Shown piece after piece: positions 1 to 5,291 of a DNA stretch of 5,291 nt. The position numbers and the translations under genes are program-made. The notes below the pieces were generated by a model. The model saw only the letters and a list, made by a program, of their open reading frames with translations. It did no database searches and was not told the DNA's origin. Position 1 is the first letter of the stretch. Each line of letters opens with the position of its first letter. The DNA comes from Amphritea sp. (GTDB taxonomy: Bacteria > Pseudomonadota > Gammaproteobacteria > Pseudomonadales > Balneatricaceae): positions 1 to 5,291 of the forward strand of contig JAGPUU010000192.1 in NCBI GenBank assembly GCA_018067325.1. Reading direction: 5' to 3'.

Positions 1-285
1 AACTATCAGCCAGTCCCATAACTCACGAGCAGATGAGAACTGGCTCGGAATCATTTTTGGGCTGATCCAACCCTGTTCCATTAGCCCCTCGGTAGTCACT
101 CGAAGGTATTGATAATAATCACGATACTCACCGCCTTGATAATAGGCCAGACGCCATTTTTCCCCTTGATTAAGGCATGGCTTGCTATCTATTTCAGTCG
201 CCTGAAGGGGAGAATAAAAACAGGACATTAATAACACTATCCCTGTCAGCCATAATCTCAGCTGTTGCTTTCCCTGTTGTAACAT
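1..285 (-). CDS. Periplasmic ABC_sub_bind-type binding protein, N-terminal part (cut by window edge)
   Basis: The first 95 codons of a gene that runs off the left edge. The ATG at 285-283 is the only usable upstream start: the frame reads back to a TAA without another ATG, GTG or TTG. The Shine-Dalgarno is poor (AAGGA about 13 bases upstream), and 27 bases separate it from the preceding gene. Residues 1-29 are a secretion signal: K6 and R10, a hydrophobic core (WLTGIVLLMS), then either cleavage after LQA (29) or lipidation at C22. The LMSC box is off-consensus because of Met at -2. Mature residues 43-82 align with the upstream gene's product with 19 identities in 40 positions, including WR, GGEY-DY and GLM--GWI, so it is a tandem paralogue. 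By that similarity it belongs to the PF04392 substrate-binding family; the ligand is unknown. The rest of the fold cannot be checked here. Confidence 0.85.
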   Translation of the reverse strand, partial: MLQQGKQQLRLWLTGIVLLMSCFYSPLQATEIDSKPCLNQGEKWRLAYYQGGEYRDYYQYLRVTTEGLMEQGWISPKMIPSQFSSARELWDWLIV

Positions 286-312
286 AGAGTCACTTATATC
301 CTTGTTTTATAT

Positions 313-1470
313 TTATTCTTCAGGAATCTCTCGATAAACCTCATCCGCTGCACCCAGCAACAGTAATGGCGGATTAAAGCCGACAATCTCTGCTGTTTTT
401 AGGTTCACCGCCATCCGGGGAGGTTCTTCAAAAAGTTGAGTCAATTGATTAGGTAACGCCCCGTTAAATACTTTGGCAAAAGTAGACGCATGAAACTCCC
501 CCACGTAGCGAAATCCCGCCTGAGACAAGCTCAACAGTAAACCTTTACTAACCTCTTCTGAACCTGACTGGGAAAACGTCGGTACCCGATGCTTATTAGC
601 AATACTAACCAGTTTTCCAATGCTATTACTGGTAATACCACCCTGCACGGTGACATAAATTGCATCAACCTTCGGAGCCAGTTTCTCAAAGCAATTAACA
701 ACACTGGCTTCTGCTTTTGCAGTATCCTTAATATCACTCTGGGTATAGCAACGAGCAATATTAAATCCCCGTTCCTTACTTAGTTTTTCAATAACATCCA
801 GCGCAGCATAGCTTCGTCCATTATCAGAATTTTCATAGGCCACCCCTAAATTTCTGAAATTGACAATATCGTGAAATACCCGCACCTGACGTTCATAGCG
901 ATTTGGATCCAGGGTGGCATGTATATGATCAAAACCAGAATCATCAACACTCTTAATAATTCCAGCAGCCAAAGGGTCGCTGGCAGAAAGCACCATTGTT
1001 GATGTGCTATGACGATCATTGGAAAGCGCTTTGCCTGCCCAAGTCCCCATAGCAATCATTAGATCAATATCATTTTCATGATTCAGCCGAGAAACGATCT
1101 CTTCTGCCATCTGATCCCGCTGGGTCTCATGCCATTGCGCGTTATAGTGAGCATCTGCTACAAACTCAATATATTTACTATCGACACTCTTCAACCATTG
1201 CCAAAATAGCGCGGTCTGCTCGCCTTCTTGATCCGGGACCTCGACTTTTTCAATCCAGCCTTTCTGCATTAGGCCTTTTACCGTTTCGATCAGAATTTTC
1301 TGATAATCGGTATATTCTCCACCTTCAAAGTACCCAATCCGCCATCGCTGATCACCATTCATTACTGGCTCTGTAGGAAAAGTATCTTTATCTGTATACG
1401 ATTCAGCCAACGCAACTGGCATCATCAAGCAACACAAAATAACTAAACACAGGCTTTTTATACACCGCAT
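313..1470 (-). CDS. Periplasmic substrate-binding protein, ABC_sub_bind (PF04392) family
   Basis: A 385-residue secreted binding protein of the type-1 periplasmic fold. I start it at the ATG at 1470-1468, which has AGGAGAGG just upstream and makes the signal peptide begin properly (MRCIKSL). The in-frame ATGs at 1509 and 1500 would add 10-13 polar residues and the one at 1509 lacks a Shine-Dalgarno. The signal peptide spans residues 1-22 with likely cleavage after ALA. The C-terminal half carries the family pattern: VDAIYV (268-273), an alternative-site segment IANKHRVPTF, a KGLLLSLSQAGF stretch, then MAVNLKTAEIVGF (353-365) and AADEVY (374-379). Near 138-171 are the MIAMGTWAGKAL and SASDPLAAGI segments typical of the hinge-proximal sheet. 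Family members bind small organic ligands such as amino acids; the ligand here cannot be read. No ABC permease or ATPase gene is in the window, so it could feed a transporter elsewhere or act in sensing. The next gene is its paralogue. Confidence 0.9.
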   Translation of the reverse strand: MRCIKSLCLVILCCLMMPVALAESYTDKDTFPTEPVMNGDQRWRIGYFEGGEYTDYQKILIETVKGLMQKGWIEKVEVPDQEGEQTALFWQWLKSVDSKYIEFVADAHYNAQWHETQRDQMAEEIVSRLNHENDIDLMIAMGTWAGKALSNDRHSTSTMVLSASDPLAAGIIKSVDDSGFDHIHATLDPNRYERQVRVFHDIVNFRNLGVAYENSDNGRSYAALDVIEKLSKERGFNIARCYTQSDIKDTAKAEASVVNCFEKLAPKVDAIYVTVQGGITSNSIGKLVSIANKHRVPTFSQSGSEEVSKGLLLSLSQAGFRYVGEFHASTFAKVFNGALPNQLTQLFEEPPRMAVNLKTAEIVGFNPPLLLLGAADEVYREIPEE

Positions 1471-1472
1471 AT

Positions 1473-1480
1473 CCTCTCCT
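1473..1480 (-). promoter_or_regulatory. Strong Shine-Dalgarno that fixes the start of the binding-protein gene
   Basis: Reads AGGAGAGG on the minus strand within a long purine run (GGGGGAAAGGAGAGGAT). The AGGAG core lies five bases before the ATG at 1470. It is the best ribosome binding site in the window and is the reason for choosing 1470 rather than the ATGs at 1500 or 1509. It suggests that the periplasmic protein is translated much more strongly than the overlapping genes upstream, as expected for a stoichiometrically abundant binding protein. Confidence 0.8.
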
Positions 1481-1531
1481 TTCCCCCTACAGGAATACAT
1501 CTCATCCATTTATACACTTGTTTGAAAAAGG

Positions 1532-1561
1532 ATGATATTCAACTTATAGAACCTACATCAA
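1532..1561 (-). promoter_or_regulatory. Candidate sigma-70-like promoter upstream of the binding-protein pair
   Basis: On the minus strand TTGATG (1561-1556; 4 of 6 matches to TTGACA) and TATCAT (1537-1532; 5 of 6 to TATAAT) are separated by 18 bases. Transcription would start near 1525, leaving a leader of about 55 bases before the ATG at 1470. The -35 element overlaps the stop codon of the upstream gene. It would give the two binding-protein genes expression independent of the upstream genes. AT-rich gaps give such matches by chance, so this is only a candidate. No hairpin terminator or clear operator palindrome is visible in the 87-base gap. Confidence 0.3.
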
Positions 1562-3132
1562 CCTAAACGTCTGATGACAACTTTATCTGATAGCTGCTCA
1601 CTCTGAATACAAGCAAGAGTGTGTCGCCAGTCTATCTCCTGTTCATCGCCAGACAGCACATCAGCAACTGTTTCAGCCAGTGATGCACTATGCGCATCTC
1701 TAATATTGATACCGGAGATGAATTCCAGCTCTTCAATAGAGACCTCACCAGTCGCCAACATTTCCAACGGCCCGGCTGGCAACAAGGTGCTCTCCTGTTC
1801 AATCATGATGGCCTGCATTCCAGAGAGATAACCATCAGTAAAGCTCTCGGCCACCAGAGCAGCTTTCTGACTTTGCCCCTCCTGCATTAACAGATCCACA
1901 ACGCATTGCTGCATCTGGGGCAGATAATCCGCCTGATAATAGCCGCCTAAACAGGTGACTCCCCGAGCCAGCGATATTGCCAGAAAACAACTAAATACTG
2001 AGGGCATTAACTGCCCCTGGTTTATCGCTTCAGCAAGAGGCTCTGCCTCGATACTGTAGCGATACTCAACACCATTATCGTCACAACCGCAGAGCATCCG
2101 CTGCCCCAAATCCTCAACCAGCATCAGAGGAATACGACGAAAACGTTTATCGACGCCCCAAAAACAAAAAGTGCCGGACCCGGACATCTGTTTCATTTCA
2201 GAATCAGACCTCCCCTCCCAACGTTGCTCCAATAGATCCTGATCCCAGCACCCTGCGACGCTATTCAGCCGCTGATAGAGCTTTGAGATCATCCCTTTAT
2301 CAAAGAGTAATGAAACTAAACTACCCGAGTCCCGAAGGTCACGAAGCAGCAATTTCTGCGTTAATACTTCGAGTTCAATAGTGACCAATTGAGGCATCTT
2401 AGCAGAGGCTGTAAAAAGGCGACTCCAGATACGTTCATTTAAGATCACAGATTGGGCAGAATAGCTCTGCTGGGCCTGAACCTCTTCTGACAGGTATTCA
2501 TCCTCTATCAGCTGCAACAAAGACTCGATTAAGGAGGAATCTACGCCTTGTGCAGCAACTTCCTGAACCCGCTTCAGCACCAGCTGAAGCATATTAGTAT
2601 CAAGACCTTTCACCCGAGCAACCGGCTGTCGCCTTAATTTGTTTGAGTAAAAAGGTATTCGTAATGGCCAGATCCCGTCGTTACAATCAGTGCCATACAA
2701 AAGTGCTCCACGGGGATAGGTAACATTATCCAGTGGAATATTGGCACAAGAAAAAACAGGGATGGTTGATATCCCTTCGATCCGCCGTTTAGCCAGACCA
2801 AATAGCAGACTTCCCTGCACTGACTGAGCAAAAAAGTCGACCCCGTGATGATTAGCCGTCAGCACTACCGGATGCTTTAAAAAATCAGCAGCAGTTCGCT
2901 TTGCGAGCTGTTCGCCTAACAAAGGTTCAACATACTCATGAATCACTTCTGCAATATCGGAGCAGGGTTGATAACTGATCTGACTCACCCTACAAATCTG
3001 CTGAAGATACTCTGCAACGGAAAGATCCCCCGCCGATGATAATACCCGATCAACCACCGGAGCCTCTCGACAGACAGTACTAAGGAGCTGCTCTGCCAGA
3101 TTCTGCTTATCAGTGATAACACCATTATTCAT
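1558..3132 (-). CDS. Uncharacterised 524-residue cytoplasmic protein, possible remote BshC-like fold
   Basis: I do not firmly recognise this protein. The ATG at 3132-3130 overlaps the transporter stop by 8 bases; an in-frame TTG at 3144 would add four residues but is a poorer choice. There is no signal peptide or membrane helix, so it should be cytosolic. Visible segments are: HPVVLTANHHG (87-97) followed by a helix; IPVFSCANIPLDN (124-136); RGALLYG (141-147); a helical, acidic middle (about 180-305); GTFCFWG (320-326) followed by RRIPL; and PSVF...ARG..CLGGYYQ..YLPQMQ (377-408). The order, spacing and 524-residue length recall BshC, the bacillithiol cysteine-adding enzyme (about 540 residues, VVTGQQ-G near the N-terminus, PVFW..SEDHD, then a late GGPGEI-Y motif). 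The exact BshC motifs are absent, however, and so is an obvious C-terminal coiled coil. Its place between an exporter and a racemase-like gene suggests a biosynthetic enzyme, perhaps a condensing one; this is inference. It has about 13 cysteines, with no clear metal site. Confidence 0.85.
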   Translation of the reverse strand: MNNGVITDKQNLAEQLLSTVCREAPVVDRVLSSAGDLSVAEYLQQICRVSQISYQPCSDIAEVIHEYVEPLLGEQLAKRTAADFLKHPVVLTANHHGVDFFAQSVQGSLLFGLAKRRIEGISTIPVFSCANIPLDNVTYPRGALLYGTDCNDGIWPLRIPFYSNKLRRQPVARVKGLDTNMLQLVLKRVQEVAAQGVDSSLIESLLQLIEDEYLSEEVQAQQSYSAQSVILNERIWSRLFTASAKMPQLVTIELEVLTQKLLLRDLRDSGSLVSLLFDKGMISKLYQRLNSVAGCWDQDLLEQRWEGRSDSEMKQMSGSGTFCFWGVDKRFRRIPLMLVEDLGQRMLCGCDDNGVEYRYSIEAEPLAEAINQGQLMPSVFSCFLAISLARGVTCLGGYYQADYLPQMQQCVVDLLMQEGQSQKAALVAESFTDGYLSGMQAIMIEQESTLLPAGPLEMLATGEVSIEELEFISGINIRDAHSASLAETVADVLSGDEQEIDWRHTLACIQSEQLSDKVVIRRLG

Positions 3133-4807
3133 GAGTAATACCAACCGGCTTAATTACCGGGGAAACCCTTGGGACCCAGGTAAGAAGAGCAAAAAGAATA
3201 GCCGTTATCAGATAGATAACGCCAAACATCATCACGCCACTCTCGATATCTGTGGTTGCAATAATAGCCGCAAAAATAACCGGTCCGAGCATTTGGCCTA
3301 TCCGGCTACTAGAGCGGAAGATCCCCATAGACTTTCCTTCACCATATAGGCCCGTAACTTCCTGCTTTAGTACAAATGCACTCTGTGCAGACAATACCAA
3401 ACAGTTCGAAAGTCCTAATAAGAGAACTGATAGCGTAACCGCAACGACACCATCGAGAACACCAAACACAAGAAATGCTCCACCTCCCAGAACGCAGCCC
3501 AGAATGATTGGCCCCCGTTTAGTTTCACTCTGATCAGCAAACCGACCAATGGCCGGGCCCAGCAAAGCTAAAACCACACCAAACAGCATCAGCACTTGCC
3601 CGATAGAAGCATCATTCAGACCTGCACGATTCAAATAAACCGGACTGAAATAGTTCAAAAAACCAACCACTGCAATCGACGCGGGCATACTACTGAAAAG
3701 CGTTGCCGCTAACACCTGACGATCGAATAAAAAGCTTATAAAAGATGGAGAAGAGTTAGCGCCTTTATCTGAATTTGGTTGCGTTACATAGTCCACTTTC
3801 TTTGTCTGTTCAGCTTTATTAACCACCTCACCCCCTGCAGGTTGAGACAGCGTCAGTAAGCCATAAAGAATAACGCTAAAGACAATCAAAGCACCCAGCA
3901 GGAATACCGGACCATAACCATACTGCTCAGCGAGTACAGCACCCGTTGCCGCGCCACAGATGCTGCCGGAATAAAGCCCAGCAAAAAGATGAGCCAAACC
4001 CCTTGCTTTATTGCTGCTATCGGTATGTTTGATCACATACCCCTGAGACGCTAACAAGGTCAAACCATAACCAAATCCAAGCACCCCTCTGGATAGGATA
4101 AATTGCACAGCATCAGGCGCTAGCCATGAGTAAAGACAACCCAGTCCGGTTATCACCAGACCAGTATAAAAAGGTGCCTTCCAACCACTTTTATCCAACC
4201 AGACACCGCAGCACAGGATCGCCACACCTACACAAAAAAACTCGACCGATATAGGTAATCCGATCAGCAGATCAGGGCTGATATTGCTCAAGCTTTGCGG
4301 TAACGTTTCCATGTGCAAAGGAATAAATGCCATCGATAGATCAATGCCGAAAAGAAATAGAAAAATGGCCGGACGCATCTGCTTAAAATGCACGGTTCTT
4401 TGCTTAGGCTGGCGACTACCGCTCTGTTGAAATACCGCTAGTTCAAGTGCAAACAGAAAAGTAATCAGCAAGGCTGTGCCCAAATCAAACAGAGGTAAAG
4501 CCGTAGAGCCCTGTAAAAAGTGCTGTAAACAGAGCAAAGACAAAGAGACACCGCAAAGCCCCATCATCAAACGGCTAACGTTTGTCCCTGATAATGATGC
4601 TATTCGTCTTTGGCTGAACTGAATTATTATCAATAGAAGAGCCGAGAAAGCGATCGCATATCCGCCCCAATAGATAACATCCATCAGTGAGATATTTATA
4701 GCAGCACGCTCATAAGCGGCAAATATAAGTAATACCGCTAGACTAGTGATGAAGAGAAGCTGTAGGCAACCACTAAAGAATAACTTAATCGCAGACCGCT
4801 CAATCAT
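3125..4807 (-). CDS. MFS transporter with an extra four-helix N-terminal membrane unit
   Basis: A 560-residue inner-membrane protein. Residues from about 145 to 545 form a standard 12-helix major facilitator core. Motif A-like loops are GVWLDKSGWKAP (201-212) between helices 2 and 3 and GRFADQSETKRG (421-432) in the second half. An SRGVLGFGYG segment (239-248) fits helix 4, and a hydrophilic loop (about 321-358) separates the two halves. Before this core lie four further hydrophobic helices (about 9-31, 43-65, 79-98 and 104-126). The loops QRR (66-68) and SRQPKQR (131-137) are positive, which puts both the N-terminus and the start of the MFS core in the cytoplasm, for 16 helices in total. The core resembles drug/metabolite proton antiporters, so export of a small molecule is likely, though uptake cannot be excluded. 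The start codon shares bases with the stop of the racemase-like gene (ATGA), with AGG eight bases upstream. The substrate is probably the product of the neighbouring genes. Confidence 0.9.
   Translation of the reverse strand: MIERSAIKLFFSGCLQLLFITSLAVLLIFAAYERAAINISLMDVIYWGGYAIAFSALLLIIIQFSQRRIASLSGTNVSRLMMGLCGVSLSLLCLQHFLQGSTALPLFDLGTALLITFLFALELAVFQQSGSRQPKQRTVHFKQMRPAIFLFLFGIDLSMAFIPLHMETLPQSLSNISPDLLIGLPISVEFFCVGVAILCCGVWLDKSGWKAPFYTGLVITGLGCLYSWLAPDAVQFILSRGVLGFGYGLTLLASQGYVIKHTDSSNKARGLAHLFAGLYSGSICGAATGAVLAEQYGYGPVFLLGALIVFSVILYGLLTLSQPAGGEVVNKAEQTKKVDYVTQPNSDKGANSSPSFISFLFDRQVLAATLFSSMPASIAVVGFLNYFSPVYLNRAGLNDASIGQVLMLFGVVLALLGPAIGRFADQSETKRGPIILGCVLGGGAFLVFGVLDGVVAVTLSVLLLGLSNCLVLSAQSAFVLKQEVTGLYGEGKSMGIFRSSSRIGQMLGPVIFAAIIATTDIESGVMMFGVIYLITAILFALLTWVPRVSPVIKPVGITHE
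4804..4807 (-). other. ATGA stop/start overlap between racemase-like and transporter genes
   Basis: The four bases read ATGA on the minus strand: the TGA ends the DapF-like gene and the ATG begins the transporter. Such overlaps normally mean co-transcription and translational coupling by re-initiation. The following junction, at 3125-3132, is an 8-base overlap (ATGAATAA), so all three genes form one expression unit. Confidence 0.9.
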
Positions 4808-5291
4808 GTTACTAACCTGCTGATATCGCTCCCTGCATTATCCTTAGGCGATAATTTCTCTATCACTCGATGATGTTCAGGTAACAAGCGGTATACACCA
4901 TCAAATAACATCACCGGCGAACTAGCCAAAGACCAACCATCATCAGAACGATTGATCCTTATTCGCGCGTTATCATCATGCCAGCGGCAGCGATGGGGCA
5001 AAATATCAATCTCATCCAACGTTAACTGACTGAGTTTGCTGTATACATAAGCAACCGCCAGAGCGCCTGTTCCACAGGCCAGTGTTTCTCTATTTATTCC
5101 CCTTTCATAACAGCGATTCTCGAGTACTCCAGACCGTTGGCTCCTAGCCAGATTGACATTGATTCCTGCGGGAAACATCTCTTTATAACGAGCATTCATA
5201 TATTTCCCAATATGCTCCACCAGCCAGGTACCGAAACTTTCACGGCGGTCTTTCACCGACCATTGTTCAGAACTACCAAAGATATAATCAG
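4804..5291 (-). CDS. DapF-fold amino-acid epimerase/racemase, C-terminal part (cut by window edge)
   Basis: The frame is open to the right edge, so the gene starts outside the window; the GTG at 5256 is internal, not a start. The visible 161 residues are the C-terminal half or slightly more of a family of about 275. PF01678 hallmarks are FPAGINVN (visible residues 39-46, the Asn-bearing loop) and YERG followed by ETLACGTGA (61-76). The Cys encoded at 5076-5074 matches the second catalytic cysteine of DapF. The first catalytic cysteine would be off-window. Differences from true DapF: the GNPH substrate motif is replaced, probably by GSSEQW near the window edge. One extra residue (INR for VG) sits between ERG and ETLACG, and the late LTGPA segment reads LASSPV. 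The catalytic mechanism is therefore probably kept while the substrate differs from diaminopimelate. The gene also sits with an exporter rather than lysA or xerC. CntK, the histidine racemase of staphylopine synthesis, is a known precedent for DapF-like racemases in secondary metabolism. Confidence 0.85.
   Translation of the reverse strand, partial: DYIFGSSEQWSVKDRRESFGTWLVEHIGKYMNARYKEMFPAGINVNLARSQRSGVLENRCYERGINRETLACGTGALAVAYVYSKLSQLTLDEIDILPHRCRWHDDNARIRINRSDDGWSLASSPVMLFDGVYRLLPEHHRVIEKLSPKDNAGSDISRLVT

Noticed and set aside
286..312. Terminator or promoter between the two binding-protein genes
   Set aside because: The 27-base gap is AT-rich with no inverted repeat and is too short for a full promoter plus leader.
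531..1055. Short open frames on either strand inside the binding-protein gene
   Set aside because: They lie entirely within the binding-protein gene, in other frames, and encode no recognisable domain.
1470..1509. Longer start for the binding protein at ATG 1509 (or ATG 1500)
   Set aside because: It would put a polar, charged stretch (MDEMYSCRGKGED) before a normal signal peptide, and the 1509 start has no Shine-Dalgarno. The ATG at 1470 has AGGAGAGG directly upstream.
1619..1890. Plus-strand open frames antisense to the 524-residue protein
   Set aside because: They are shadows of the conserved minus-strand gene, with no ribosome binding site or domain evidence.
3133..3144. TTG start for the 524-residue protein
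   Set aside because: It adds only four residues, uses a rare start codon and has no better ribosome binding site. The ATG at 3132 gives a typical short overlap with the transporter stop.
3113..3533. Plus-strand open frames at 3113-3349 and 3252-3533
   Set aside because: Both lie antisense to the well-supported transporter gene. Their translations are low-complexity and basic with no recognisable family.
5254..5256. GTG start giving a complete 150-residue DapF-like protein
   Set aside because: The frame continues upstream to the window edge without a stop, and a 150-residue product would lack the N-terminal half with the first catalytic cysteine. The gene is partial, not short.
4804..5291. 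Assignment as housekeeping dapF (diaminopimelate epimerase, lysine/peptidoglycan synthesis)
   Set aside because: The GNPH motif is missing, the ERG-ETLACG spacing is changed, and the neighbours are a transporter and an unknown enzyme rather than lysA, the DUF484 gene or xerC.

Overview
The window holds one strand's worth of genes: all five supported coding regions lie on the minus strand, so transcription runs from the right edge to the left edge. Both edges cut a gene. Moderate GC content, the protein families present and the gene style suggest a gammaproteobacterium, perhaps a marine Oceanospirillales-type organism. That placement is inference and is not anchored by any marker gene here.

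In transcription order: (1) the C-terminal 161 residues of a DapF-fold amino-acid epimerase/racemase (4804-5291, start beyond the window). It keeps the C-terminal catalytic cysteine but has altered substrate-recognition motifs. (2) A 560-residue major facilitator superfamily (MFS) transporter with an extra four-helix N-terminal membrane unit (3125-4807). (3) A 524-residue soluble protein that I do not firmly recognise, with a possible remote resemblance to the BshC (bacillithiol cysteine-adding) fold (1558-3132). (4) A secreted periplasmic protein of the ABC_sub_bind (PF04392) type (313-1470). (5) The first 95 residues of a tandem paralogue of gene 4 (1-285), cut by the left edge.

Genes 1, 2 and 3 overlap at their stop/start junctions (ATGA between 1 and 2; 8 bases between 2 and 3), so they are almost certainly co-transcribed and probably translationally coupled. 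An 87-base gap then precedes gene 4. It contains a plausible sigma-70-like promoter and ends in a strong Shine-Dalgarno sequence, so the two binding-protein genes may be partly under their own control. No terminator-like hairpin is visible in any gap.

The gene set does not look like the housekeeping lysine pathway. A modified DapF-like racemase, an unfamiliar enzyme-sized protein, an exporter-type MFS protein and two periplasmic binding proteins together suggest a pathway that makes, exports and perhaps recovers or senses an amino-acid-derived small molecule. This is loosely analogous to the opine metallophore systems, where CntK is a DapF-like histidine racemase and CntE an MFS exporter. That is a hypothesis only. 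The nicotianamine-synthase-like and opine-dehydrogenase genes that define those systems are not in this window and would have to lie to the right of it.
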